Assembly (NCBI GenBank): GCA_025526915.1
Contig: JAHLKH010000004.1
Location: forward strand, 242,692-306,691
Source: Entophlyctis helioformis
Taxonomy: Eukaryota > Chytridiomycota > Chytridiomycetes > Chytridiales > Chytriomycetaceae
Direction: 5' to 3'
Length of the DNA stretch: 64,000 nucleotides
A model generated the notes under the pieces. That model had not been told where the DNA came from. It was given only the letters and a program-made list of their open reading frames with translations, and did not search any database. Made by a program: the position numbers and the translations under genes. The first letter of the stretch is position 1; the number at the start of each line of letters is the position of its first letter. Below are positions 30,501 to 44,234 of the stretch, one piece after another.

Positions 30501-31526
30501 AACACTTTCCATGGATCACCTGCATCCATTGCAGCGCAACTGCCTCAGTTACCCCTGCAGCAGATCCCGTCCCTCGTCTCGGCCACACCCTTCTCCGTCA
30601 CCTCTGCGGCCGGATCAGCCACCAGCTCCGGCTCGGCGTGCCCGAATGGCGACATGTCCTCTCATTTCCCTCCCGCCTCTTCCTCTAATGCATCGCCCAC
30701 CAGCGACGCGTTTGCACAACATCAACACCAGCCGCTGCCCTTGACAGTGTCCACGTCCATGTCCACGCCCGCCACGCAGTCCTTACCGTCGGCATCGCCC
30801 AGCATGCCCATGTTTTCGTCGCCGTTCCCCATGTCGTTTGGGCAACCGCTCCTTCACTCCTTTTCTGCTTCGCAGTCACCGTTCCTCGCACACGGCCAGT
30901 CCGCCTACCAGTCCTACCTCTCCTCGCTGCCCACGGCTGCCACCACGACCACGCCACCACCGCCACCACCGCCACCATCGCCGCCATCCGTCTCGGCACA
31001 ACAGACGCGGCAGCAGCAAATGCAGATGCAGATGCAGCAGATGCAGGACCAACAGGAGATGCAGCAGGCCAGTCTCCAACAGTACATGCAGTCGGCGTTG
31101 CCGTACGGTGGGCTGCCGCAGCTGCCGGACCTCGACTATCCGCCGCTGTCTGCAGACGAGATGATGCGGCTTGTCGGCCCTGGCACCAGCTTTTACTTTG
31201 ATTCCGCGTTTCCCGATGAACAGCAACCACCACCACCACCACAACAACAACAACAGCAACCACAACCACCACAGCAACAGCAACAACAAAGGGATGATGG
31301 CCAGGATGCAAAGAGGCTAGCATCGACCAACGACGAGCTCCGCTATGCAATCTACGGGCTCACCAACGATGCCGTCGCTGTCTCCGCGACACAAGCAGCA
31401 ACGTCGGCATCGCCCGCGCGGTTACCCTATGCGCATCCAACACAGCCCCAGTTCCAGCCCCAGTCCCAGTCCCATCCAGCGCCACCGACATCCACTTTTA
31501 CATACCCGCATTTATCGCATCCATGA
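27558..31526 (+). CDS. White-collar-1-like LOV/PAS blue-light photoreceptor (frameshifted)
   Basis: Exons encode IAGIYSSTGFDLLGLLARIA; VHLGPVDLSCAFLVTDARKF; IVYVSPTFER; LTGYKPSELLGRNCRFLQ; and GIVHPGTERKYTDSNT. The GRNCRFLQ motif contains the Cys that forms the flavin adduct in LOV domains, with the WC-1-type flanks. Further exons give PFMNHLTIIPVAM and a second PAS domain (FPDFLHIVSFRGVFLHVSPH, YTDILSRNISDFVHP, GGHVNFFCRLRRKKSGYIYM), then a third PAS-like segment, a short coiled coil (NVLRLENKRLLEEIDIAL) and a 300-residue Gln/Pro/Ser-rich tail. No GATA zinc finger is present. Three sites (about 28710, 29483, 30500) each lack one base relative to a continuous protein. The true N-terminus probably lies upstream. 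Known WC-1 proteins act as light-driven transcription regulators with WC-2. Confidence 0.85.
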
Positions 31527-31741
31527 GTCCCTACCACCACAACAACAGAAGAAATAAAGCCAGACGCGCGCGTTTGCTGTAACAGGTCTAGACGGCGGCT
31601 CTTTATGGAAGGAGGAGGCGGGGTGTAAAAGATCGCAGCATAAAACAAGGGAGCGAGATAGGGACGGGTTGGTGGAGGAGTCGTGTGCGTGCGTGCGTGC
31701 GTGTATGAGAAAATCAGACGCCAGTTGATGGGTGGGCCGGC
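31527..31741. other. Tail-to-tail 3' region, photoreceptor/LIM
   Basis: Contains a gaaataaagcc polyadenylation-like signal (31549-31559) after the photoreceptor stop and a gtgcgtgcgtgcgtgcgtg repeat (31684-31702). No gene is seen. Confidence 0.45.
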
Positions 31742-33117
<1,376 letters not shown>

Positions 33118-33166
33118 GTCTAGTTTTGTTGTGGCGGTAACCACGATCAACGGCGCAGATCGACTT

Positions 33167-34220
33167 TTATTGGGCCGATATTCCACCCATGCAACCCTCC
33201 AGCCCCCCAACAACCACTTCGACTACGACTGGGCAGCACCAGCACCAGCACCAGCACCCAGTGCCAGAGGCGGCTGCTTGTAGCGCAGCAATCTCTGCAT
33301 CCAGCCGATCGTTCTCGTACCGCACTGCCAGGATGCTGTTGACAAGCTCGTTCCACCGCTCGCGCAGCGCCACAAGCGTCGGCCGTCCTTGCATCTACGC
33401 AGCCAGCCAGCCAGATGGTCAGCATAACACACAAACACGCGCATTCAAGAAGAGATACGCGCGTCATCACTAACCTGGTCGGCCTGCCGAGCCTTGTTCA
33501 CGTCCTCAATCAGCCGACGATGCGCATCAACCTCGGCCCGCAGCCCCTCGACGGCCGCCTGCACCCGGTAGTTGTGCACACGCCAGGCGTTGGACCCGAA
33601 CTTGGCCATGAGCTCGAGGTTGACGAGGCGCGATGCCTGGTGCTCGAGCTGCGCGGCGGCATTGTCGAGCGCGGCGGCCCACGCGGCAGGATCAGCGGCT
33701 GCGTCTGTGTCTGCGGCGGGCCCGTCGAGCCTGAAGCGGCTCGTGTCGATCGCCTGCAGCCGTGTGCCGGCGGATGCCTTGTCGAGCAGGTCGCGAAGGG
33801 CCGGGTGGTCCTACACACACACGTATACGAGCACACACGCTCGAGGTCAGCGTCAGAGTCAGCGCCATGCAGACAGCCGGCCGAGGAACGCACCGAGAAG
33901 AGCGAGACGTCGCTGTGGTGCGCAGACAGCGGATGCACGGCCTGCAGCGTCATGGCCGCACGCTCCTTGGCGACCAGCGCATCCACAACTGTCGGGGCGG
34001 GGCAGGTCCGGTCGGGCAGTCAGTGCAAGGCTCGCACGCAGATACACGCACACACACGCAGGCACACACGCACCCGCAGCGTCGTAGTCTGCGTCAATGT
34101 ACGGCAGGCTGGGCAGCGTCAGTATCAGCGTCAGTATCAGTGTGTGTCGCAGTGTGTGTCGCAGCGTCCGTCCACGGCAGACGCTTGCCTGTCAACGACG
34201 ACATCGACACTCTCGGTCAT
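33167..34220 (-). CDS. BCAS2: Pre-mRNA splicing factor SPF27/BCAS2
   Basis: A subunit of the Prp19/NineTeen complex of the spliceosome. Exon 1 (from 34220) gives MTESVDVVVD. Using a GC donor (CAG|GCAAGC) it joins SLPYIDADYDAA, matching the family's N-terminal DxLPYxDxxYD motif. Later exons give the core: DHPALRDLLDKASAGTRLQA, then AALDNAAAQLEHQASRLVNL directly followed by ELMAKFGSNAWRVHN, which is the diagnostic BCAS2 segment, and VEGLRAEVDAHRRLIEDVNK. The last exon (from about 33394) encodes MQGRPTLVALRERWNELVNS with ILAVRYENDRLDAEIAALQ and an atypical Cys/Trp/Gly-rich tail to the stop at 33167. The helical C-terminus is normal for the family; the final 35 residues are not. Confidence 0.88.
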
Positions 34221-34252
34221 TGCCGCTTGATCCAAAAGCGTCAAACTCGAAC
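34221..34252. promoter_or_regulatory. 32-bp bidirectional start region, BCAS2/bL33m
   Basis: Only 32 bp separate the ATG of BCAS2 (minus) from that of bL33m (plus), the tightest head-to-head pair in the window. Leaders and core promoters must overlap or reach into coding sequence. Confidence 0.5.
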
Positions 34253-34639
34253 ATGTCCAAGCGGGCAAAGGCCAGGTAAGGAAGCGACGAACCAACGAAC
34301 CTGCCTGCCTGCCTGCCTGCCTGCCTGCCACACACGCCGCTGACACGGCCGCCACAGGACCATCATCGTCAAGCTCATCAGCACGGCAGGCACCGGCTTC
34401 TCCTACAGCACCACCCGCCGCCGGTTGCTGCCCAAGCTGCAGCTGCGCAAGTTTGACCCCATCGGTGGCGTGCGCTCGGAAAGAGATCAGCTCGCTGGCT
34501 TGGTCGCTGGCCCGCTGGCTGGACCACACCGAGCAGGCCGTGCATGCTTGTGCGCTCAGGCGCTGCTCCTGCCCGCCACTAACACGCCTGCACTGCCCAC
34601 AGTCAACCAGCACGTTCTCTTACCGAGGGCAAGAAGTAG
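34253..34639 (+). CDS. Mitochondrial ribosomal protein bL33m (frameshifted near end)
   Basis: A small basic protein of the large mitoribosomal subunit. Exons 34253-34275, 34358-34464 and 34603-34639 encode [43 protein letters not shown] and VNQHVL. After CACGTTCTCTT one base (c) is missing; with it the end reads FTEGKK and stops at 34637-34639, giving exactly 55 aa, the normal bL33 length and ending. The first intron carries a (CTGC)n run at 34301-34328. Divergent from BCAS2 with a 32-bp gap. Confidence 0.88.
34301..34328. repeat. (CTGC)n microsatellite in bL33m intron
   Basis: Seven perfect tetranucleotide units in intron 1. Similar tetramers (cagt, gctt, caga) recur in many introns of this window. 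Confidence 0.9.
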
Positions 34640-34767
34640 CAGCCCGAGTCCATCACAATAACACCTTCATTGCACCGTCGCTCCACAACAGCCTGACCGG
34701 CATTCAGCCAGCCAGCTAGCCAGACGGACAGATGGACAGATGGACAGACAGACGGATTGAGAAGCCC
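34640..34767. other. Tail-to-tail 3' region, bL33m/homoserine O-acetyltransferase
   Basis: Contains a gacggacagatggacagatggacagacagac repeat at about 34723-34752 and nothing coding. Confidence 0.4.
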
Positions 34768-36690
<1,923 letters not shown>

Positions 36691-36801
36691 GTGCGGTTGA
36701 TGGCAAGCGATGGCGAGTCGTGTCGAGTCGGCGATGTCGAGTCCACGATGGCGCGACTTTGCCCGATATCGCGTCATCGCGGACCATTGCGGACAATTGC
36801 C
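36691..36801. promoter_or_regulatory. 111-bp divergent promoter, MET2/parvin
   Basis: The sequence between the two start codons contains a near-repeat (gtcgtgtcgagtcggcgatgtcgagtcc) but no recognisable named element. Confidence 0.4.
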
Positions 36802-38315
36802 ATGAGCTCTGCAGCAGACACGGCTCTGGCAAGCGCTGGTGCGGCCAGCACCGACGCGCCGGTCGTCTACGAGGTCCACGAGGCAACGCTGGGTGGGTGT
36901 GCAGCCGCCCTGCTGGCCGCGACAGACCAGCACTGACGCTCGCTGCAGCCGACCCAAACTACAAGCGACTGACGCAGGTACTCGCGCGCGTTTCCTTCTC
37001 GCTCTCGCTATCGCTTTCTTACACGATGCCCATCGGCACGCTCTGACGCGCTCATGGCCGCGCTCGAGCTCAACCAGTCGCTCAAGCAGTGGATCAACTC
37101 GTTCATCTCGCAGGACCTGCTGGTCGTGCGCGACATCACGTCCGACCTCACCATTGCCCGTGCCATTGCGCTTCTTCTCGGTACCCTCTTCTCACTTCCT
37201 TCCTCTCTCCATCTCAGACACTGTCCATTCCGTCACTGACACTCATCCATCCACCGCGTAGAGCAAGTCACGGGCGACGAAATCCTGCCGCAAAACGCAT
37301 TCACGACGTCGACGCTGAAGACATACACGCAGCTGCTGCCCATTGTCGTGTCGTATGTCGAGCGCACGCTTGGGCTGGCGGCACCTGCCGACGGCCGATG
37401 GACGCTCAAGGGCATGCTGGCACAGGATATCCGGTCCATCCTGGCGTTCCTTGTTGACCTGGCCGTCGTGTTGCAGTGCCCGTTTGCCATACCCGCCAAC
37501 GTGTCTGTTGCCGTGACCCAGAAACAGGTTGGCATGCGTGTCAGCGTGTGTGTATCTGTGTCTCTGGATTCGACTGACACACACACACATGTCCAGATCA
37601 TCAACGGCACAGAAAAGACAAAGACCACGGTGCACAGGGTTACGGCAGCCACAGACGCCACCGACGGCATGCCATTGTCGCCAGGCACGGGCACCGGCAC
37701 CGGTTCTGATATTCCCGCGAAGCCGCAGGACGCGTTCGACGAGCTGACCAGCTCGCCAGAAAAGCAGCAAGAGTTTGCCGGCCTGCTACTTGAATACATC
37801 AACACGGCCCTGGCGGCGGCGGACATTACTGTGCGCGACCTGTCGGACCTTGACGACGGCGTGCATCTGATCATCCTTGTTGGCGTGCTTGCCGACATGT
37901 TTGTGCCATTGTGTCGGTACAGTCTGATGCCCGCCAACGAGAGCGACAAGGCACGTGTGTGATGGCACTTGCAGCGTGTTGCTGTTGACTGACGCCATTG
38001 ACCTGCAAACCATCACACAGCTGGCGAACATCAGCCTGGCGTTGTTGCTGATGCGCGATCTGGGTATCAACACGGACCGCATCGAAGCCTCTGGTAAAGT
38101 CGTGTCTCGCAACACATCCCACCACATCCACGCTTGTGCTGTTGACACTCCTGACGCTCGGGGCACTGGACAGATATCCTCGCAGGCAACCTGACATCCA
38201 TCTGCAGATGCGTGTACGTGCCCCACGACTCATCACGCCACAGTCGCCGTCAAACTAACATCTCCATACAACGTAAAAACAACGTAACATATAATAACAG
38301 GTACAATCTTCATAG
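36802..38315 (+). CDS. Parvin (two calponin-homology domains)
   Basis: Parvins are actin-binding adaptors of the ILK-PINCH-parvin adhesion complex. The exons join as ADPNYKRLTQ then LNQSLKQWINSFISQDLLVV with RDITSDLTIARAIALLL (first CH domain start, as in the parvin segment around KKLQ..L..WIN). Then GRWTLKGMLAQDIRSILAFL and CPFAIPANVSVAV lie in the same order as in animal parvins. After a Gly/Thr linker comes DAFDELTSSPEKQQEFAGLL with YINTALAAADITVRDLSDLD and DGVHLIILVGVLADMFVPL, i.e. the parvin FDELF..xPEK linker and second CH domain. Then LANISLALLLMRDLGINTDR and a final short exon follow. The stop depends on the last splice: 38315 if an intron ends at 38300, or 38349 by read-through. No frame damage is seen. 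Confidence 0.82.
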
Positions 38316-38345
38316 CGCATTTAATGAATCGGCCCAGGGCGGTCT

Positions 38346-40762
38346 TTAGGTCAGAGTTGCAGTGCTATTCGCATTCACGAGTGGATCAGCAGGCTTGCCA
38401 GGAGCAGCAGCAGAGGACGAGGACGGCGCAGGCGTCGCAATGACAGGCCCGCCCTTGTCCTTACCCTTGCCCTTGTCCTTGCCACCCACTGACGAGATGT
38501 CCGCGACAGAGGATGCAGCAGCCTCGATGCGGCGGCCAGCAGCAATCAGCGGCGACGAAGGCACAGCCTCGGGATCGCCCTGGTTCATGTTCTGGTGGAT
38601 CTGATTGCGCGCGACGGCAAACAGGATGGGCAGCACGCACGCACACACACAGAGAAGCAGCGACGTGAGGATAAAGACGGGGATGAGGATCACGGCTGCT
38701 GATGGCGACGTGCCGTTGGGGTCGTTGACAAGCCGCTGCACGAGGAGACCCGCGCCCGTGTACAGGAGCACGGCCTCGAGGATAAAAACGCCAATGCGGA
38801 TGGCGGTGGGCATGGGTCCGGGCTCGTCGCTCTCGGGCGGCGGCGCGAGCTTGCGCTGCTGCAGGATGACGAGCGTGAGTGCCGTCAGCTGCACAATGCT
38901 CCACAGCCACGTCGGGAGGAACACGATGCGCCAGTCGAGCGACGCGAGCGTGCCGTCGACCTTGAGCAGGAACAGGATCGCCTGCGTGATGCGGAGCACG
39001 ACGGTGCCGTAGTTTTTGAAGATGAGCGGCAGCGATGAGGGCTTGGCTGGCGTCTGGTGGGACTCGCGCGTGCTGAATCCGGCCTCGTCCTTTTCGCGCT
39101 CGGCCTGGGCCAGCGCCATGTCCTGGTTGTGCTGGATCTCAAACGTGGCTTGCAAAGCTGCCAGGACAAAGTGCACCGTCTCGAGGATGAACCAGGGCAC
39201 AAAGACAATGGCCCAGGACGACGAGATTCGGGCATCGAGCTTGAGGGCTATGAGGACTTGGAAGAGCGTCAGAAGCGTCAAGTAGAAGAGAATGACAAAC
39301 TTGATGACGACCATGGCACCCTTGCCGTCGCCCGGCTTTTTGGACTTGTCGCCGCCGCCCAGATCCTCGTCGCTGTCTGTGTTGAGCTCGGCCGTGCTGC
39401 TGCCAACGTTTTCAGCAGAAGGACGGATGTCGTCAGCGCTTGCGGCCGTGGCGGGCTTGGTGCTGCCTTTGTCCTTGGACGCGTCGGCAGAAGCAGACGC
39501 AGACGCAGACGCAGAGGCTTCGCCAGCAGAGACGGGGATCTCTGTGGCAGCAGCCTCGGTACGTGCACGGGCCGCACGAGCCGCACGCTCGCCCTCCTTG
39601 TCGGTCTCCTCCTTCTCGTCGGAGCCGGTCGACTTGAGGGTGAACAGGTAGCCAATGACGCAGACATCGACAATGAACATGGGCGTGAACACGACCAGCC
39701 ACGACCACGACACGCGGCCATCGGCGCGAAGCGAGACGAGCGACGGGAACAGCAGCAGCAGGGCCGCCAGCGCACTGCCGACAAAGAAGACCCAGTTGAT
39801 GGCGAGGATCGTCTCGGGGTCGAGGAACGGCGCGTACATGCCCATCGAGTCGAGCATCACCAGACCTTGCTCGCCCTGTCGCCGTCAAGGAGCGGGAGTT
39901 GCGGCCGTCAGCCACGGAGCCGCCAGACAAGCGTGTTGCGAGCCACACAGTCCAAGCAACCAGCCGGCGGCTTACATAAGTGTCGTAGATCTTGCGCTTC
40001 TTTTCGTCGCCTGCAGTGGGCCAGCGAGTCAGCCCAGTCAGTCAGTCAGTCAGTCAGTCCAGCGCCGTCGATGCATTGTGCGAACAGCCCCGTCATGCCA
40101 CCACCGCAAGAAAGCCACAGGCAGACCGGCAGAGCGAGAGAGAGCGGCAGACAGGCAGACAGGCAGCACGACTCACTCAGCGTCTCGTACGCCTTTTGGA
40201 TGAGCTGGAAGCGCTCGATGGTGGCCGGGTCGCTGCCGGCCTTGTCGGGGTGGTAGCGCAGCGCCATGCGGCGGTACGCCTGCGCAGAGCGGCCGGCCGC
40301 AGCGTCGATCCGTCACATGCGATGGCGGGTGTCAGCAGGAATAGGAGGGCAGGGCAGGGCAGGGCAGGGCTCAGGCACCAGCACAGGCAGACAATGGCGG
40401 GCTGGCGGGCGAGCGAGAGCACAATGGCGCAGCCAGCGCCAGGCCATCCACGGCCCACACGTCACTCTGCACGCCCACAAGCCCGCACTCTGGCCCGCAC
40501 TCTGGCCCACAAGCCCGCAATGGCGTCGCACGCAGCCGCACGCAGCCGCACGCAGCCGCAGTTACCTTCTTGATGGCAGCGTCGTCTGCCGAGCGGTCCA
40601 CTCCCAGCGCCTGCCACAGCCAGTCAGTCCGTCAGTCCGTCAGTCAGCCAGTCCGTCAGTCAGCCATAAAGTCAGCCATCCAACAAGCAAGCCGCAGCCA
40701 GTACCCACCTGGTAGTAGGCCGTCCCGCCGCCGCCGCCGTTGTTGCTGTTGTTTGACGCCAT
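38346..40762 (-). CDS. J-domain protein fused to TMEM185-like multispan membrane domain
   Basis: Five exons. The start at 40762 gives MASNNSNNGGGGGTAYYQ; then ALGVDRSADDAAIKK; AYRRMALRYHPDKAGSDPAT with IERFQLIQKAYETLS, containing the HPD motif that stimulates Hsp70; DEKKRKIYDTY; and a last exon from about 39885 (GEQGLVMLDSMGMYAPFLDP). That long exon has about eight hydrophobic segments with repeated motifs such as ISSSWAIVFVPWFILE and VSWSWLVVFTPMFIVD, reminiscent of the TMEM185 ('transmembrane Fragile-X-F') family, separated by an acidic Ala/Ser-rich loop. The C-terminus is charged and low-complexity. A membrane-anchored Hsp70 co-chaperone, probably ER, is inferred. The frame is intact and 52 bp separate it from RABIF. 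Confidence 0.82.
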
Positions 40763-40814
40763 GAGGTCGACGGCTCGTCGTGTGGGTTTTGCGGAAATTT
40801 GGGCAACTGCTTCT
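40763..40814. promoter_or_regulatory. 52-bp bidirectional start region, J-protein/RABIF
   Basis: Divergent ATGs at 40762 (minus) and 40815 (plus). No motif is recognised in the 52 bp between them. Confidence 0.45.
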
Positions 40815-41480
40815 ATGACCGCCGACACCGCGGCCGCCGACGCTGACCTGCAGCAGCGGGCCTGGACGCAGCTGCTGCTCAGCCAGCAGCGAGACGCACT
40901 CGCACACGCAGACGCACTCGCAGACGGACGCCCGGTCGCCGCCGTGCCCGGCGTCGTGGCCTACGCCGACCTGCCTGCCGACTCGGCCGCGGCCGCAGAC
41001 GGCACCAACGCCTTTGACTTGTACTGCCCACGGTGCAAGTGCGTCGTTGTGCGCGCTGGCGTGGCGGCCCAGACGCCTGCATCCGACCTGGTGGGTGCGA
41101 TGCCATGCCGTGCGATGCGATGCCGTGCAATCCACCTGCTGTCGGTGCATGGCTGACACGCTCGCCAGCATGTGAGGCTGCCGAGCATCCGCAAGGACGA
41201 AGCCGGCGTGCTGGTCGCACCGCCCTTCTCGTGGCGCGTGCCCGACATGATGCAGTTTGACAACATCGGCGTCTCCAAGCCGCTGCCTGCGCCGTCGGCA
41301 TCGGTGTCTGCAGAGTCAGCGTCCGCAGAGTCTGACGCTCCCAGCGGGTACACCATCGACAGGTTCCTCTCGTGCGCCGACTGCGATCTCGGGCCGCTGG
41401 GATGCTCGCTGGTCGCGGTCGCTGGACACCAAAAGCACCTGTTGCTCGCGGCAGATCGCCTGCGGTACAGGGCGGAATGA
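40815..41480 (+). CDS. RABIF: RABIF/MSS4-like Rab guanine-nucleotide-release chaperone
   Basis: MSS4/RABIF binds nucleotide-free exocytic Rab GTPases and contains a zinc site formed by two CxxC motifs. Exon 1 (40815-41090) encodes an Ala/Asp-rich N-terminus and FDLYCPRCKCVVVRAGVA. Exon 2 (41169-41480) encodes HVRLPSIRKDEAGVL, FSWRVPDMMQFDNIGVSKPL, a Ser/Ala insert, IDRFLSCADCDLGPLGCSLV and HLLLAADRLRY. CPRC and CADC are the zinc ligands; W..PDM..F.N.G and ADC..GP.G are family hallmarks. 195 aa with an intact frame, longer than animal MSS4 because of the N-terminus and the Ser/Ala insert. Confidence 0.88.
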
Positions 41481-41577
41481 AACAGCGTGTCTGTGATCGA
41501 CGATATCCTGGTCCGCCGTGGAATGACTGGCACGCGAGTGCTCTCATCTGCCGCCGCGTTTATTGGGCACTCCACAA

Positions 41578-43812
41578 TCAAAAGTCTTCCCACTCGTCGT
41601 CGGCCTTTTTGGCAGCAGGTGCCTGCGCAGCAACTGGAGCTGCGGTTGGAGCAGCGGCAAAGGCTGTTGCCGGTGCGGGCGATGCAGGCACCGCTGGAGA
41701 CCCCAGCCCAAACGCAGATGTCGAGGACGATGATCCGAGCGTGGCAATCAGCGGCGCAGGTGCAGGTGCAGGTGCAGGTGCAGGTGCCGGATCAAACTGC
41801 TGAGCTGGCCGCGCGCCAGTCGATCCCCACTCGTCCCAGTCCAGCGACGGATCTCTGCCGGTCCTGGGTGCTGCAGACGTGGTGGCACTGCCAAACGAGC
41901 CTTGGTTCGCATACGCGTTGCTGCCGTTGCCGTTGCCACTGCCGTTGCCATACTCGTGGCCGCGTCCGTCCTGGTACGTGGATGCTGAGCCGTCCTGGTA
42001 CCCAAACTCGCTGGGTCCCTGGCCGGCTCCAAACCCACTGCCAAAGCGTGAGGGGGCAGCCTGAGAGACGCCAGATGCACGCACAAAGTCGTATCCCTGA
42101 GCTCCGGTTGCCTGGTTGGCAAACGTGGATGCCATGGTGATGCCCTTGGTGCCAACCTCGGCCACCTGCAGCCGCAACAGCGCAGTCAGCAACGCACCTG
42201 CATTAGTCTACCCCACTCAGCCAGCGACCAAAAGGACACGGACCTTTTGAGACACGGTCGACACATACGACGAGACGTTCTTGGAAAACTCGGGGTCGCG
42301 GACAGCGGTGGCAGCAGGCTTGATGACCTTTTCAGTGAGCGACTGTCCGACAATCTCGGCACCGCTCACGGCCAGCTTGGCACCCTCGGTCGCGTACGAC
42401 GTGAAGAGCGACCATCCCCTGGACAGCGAGCGCATGGGATCGTCCAGAATGTTGCCGAGATCCGACGACGACGACTGGTTGCGCAGACCGGAGCCGCCCG
42501 CAGGAGCCGCAACTGGTGACGCGGCCAGAGCGGTCAGCCAGAGATGACGGACACGACGGACACGAGTTGGAAACACGAGTGGCACAGCTCACAGTTGGGG
42601 TTTCCAAATCCACTGAAGCGGCCGCCCTCGCTGGGCTTGACGCCGTCCGGACGGTCATTGTTGGCGTTGCCCAGTCTGGCAAAGTACTCTTCGTTGCGCG
42701 CCTTGTCGCTGATGACGGGGTTGGGCGGCTGCTGCGGCACCGCACCCGAGTTGGACGACAGCGCGTTGTACTGCGCAAACTGCTGCGTGGATGACTGCTG
42801 CCCAAACTGCTGCTGCTGCTGCTGCTGAGGCTGCTGCTGCTGCTGCAAACGCATGTTGCGGAACTGCGCGTCAAAGCTGGACGACGACTGGGGCTGGGCG
42901 TTGCTGGAGGATGCAGGCGCGGGACTGGATCCGATCGGCGGCATCTCCCACGGCCGACCCTCGACCATGGCCGTGAGCTTCTCCTTGTAGAAGCGAGCAA
43001 ACTCCGAGTTGTACTTTTCAACAATGGGCATGTTGGGCCGGTAGTCTGTCCAGGGATCGCAGCGGGTGAGAAGGGCATGTGTGTGTGCGAGTGCGAGTGT
43101 GTCCATGCCAGGCGCAGTGAGCAGAGACTGCGCATACGTGGATGTGCCTGGAAAAAGTCTTGGGCATTCTTGTTGCCGCCCAGATCCATGCGACGGGCCT
43201 GCTCAGGCGACCACTTGTCCATGGTCACGGAGCGCACAAACGAGATGTGCACGCCGAGCGAGCGGTGCACGCCCGAGCACTCGAGACAAAAGAAGGTGCC
43301 GTAGGTGACGGACGCCCACTGCACCAGTGTCGGGTGTCATGCCATGTCGAGTGTCATGTCGAGTGTCAGCGGTGCGCCATGGAGATGAAGCAGGCGGCAG
43401 CGCAGCGAGCGACGCCACCGACAGGGCGGCAGGCGCAGCCGGATGCAGGGCAGCGCCGGCAGCGTCCACGCCGGGACAGGAGGGAGGAGCGACCGCCGGC
43501 CGGTCGCTGCACAGCCATGGACCCATGGCACTTGCCTGTGGGTTGTGGGCGCCTGTGGATTGGCCATATGAGCGGATGGGCGGACGGGCGGATGGGCAGG
43601 TTGGCATGTGGCCGCGCGAGGCAAGGCGAGGCGAGGCGAGGCGAGGCGAGCAGCCAGGCGAGCGGGCAGGCGAGTCAGCAACAGACAGACGCAGACAGAC
43701 ACAGACGCTGGCAACACGCAGAGAGCCACGCAGACAGGCACGCACCGCAGTCGATGCACACTTTGTTGTCGTCGCGCCTGCTCAGTTCAATGACCTGCGG
43801 CCGGCTGTCCAT
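41578..43812 (-). CDS. ArfGAP1/Gcs1-type Arf GTPase-activating protein
   Basis: Stimulates GTP hydrolysis on Arf at the Golgi. Exon 1 (from 43812) encodes [20 protein letters not shown] with DCG; the next gives [20 protein letters not shown] with [20 protein letters not shown], together the C4 zinc finger (CxxC...CxxC) and the catalytic Arg in GVHRSLG. Then [20 protein letters not shown], a Gln-rich stretch, and [10 protein letters not shown] follow. An amphipathic region ([20 protein letters not shown] with [20 protein letters not shown]) resembles the curvature-sensing ALPS motif of ArfGAP1. The C-terminus has an Ala/Pro hexanucleotide repeat (caggtg, about 41757-41785) and ends [10 protein letters not shown], a common ArfGAP1/Gcs1-like tail ending in W-x-x-F. 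Frame intact. Confidence 0.88.
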
Positions 43813-43865
43813 TGTTTGGGGCTGGTGAGCAAACGTCGTCACGGCAACTCTACTGAAGCACCGCC

Positions 43866-43913
43866 AGACAGCCACATCCAGCCACGCAAGCAACCTCAAC
43901 AGCATCGCAGCAC
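43866..43913 (+). repeat. 50-bp direct repeat, left copy
   Basis: Nearly identical to 45709-45758 (two 1-base indels and one or two substitutions; core cagccacgcaagca..cctcaacagcatcgcag). It lies in the ArfGAP 5' flank, on the left of the second ankyrin gene. Confidence 0.8.
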
Positions 43914-44234
43914 TGCATCGTGCCATCCAGCTGCATGCAAGACGTGCCCGTGCATGTTGCCAGCCGCGTGTCTTCTGGCGTGTCCCGCTTGCCATCCTGT
44001 GGCTTCCACTGATGATGGATTGCATTGGTGCATCTCCCGATCGACCTAACTGGCCACTTTCCAAAGGCTGCATGCTGACGTTGTCCACTGGTCGTCCATG
44101 CTGGCTGCTGGCTTGATCCGGCAATGGTATGGCATGCCAGCCAGGAAATGCCTTTCCAATGAAGCGAGAAGGGTGAACGGGTTCATTGCACAACAGACAG
44201 ACTTGTGGATGGTTGGAAGACCATTCACGAGCAT

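Noticed and set aside
40020..40690. cagt/cagc tetramer runs as transposon ends
   Set aside because: They lie inside short introns of the J-protein gene, have no inverted repeats or coding potential, and similar tetramers occur in many introns.
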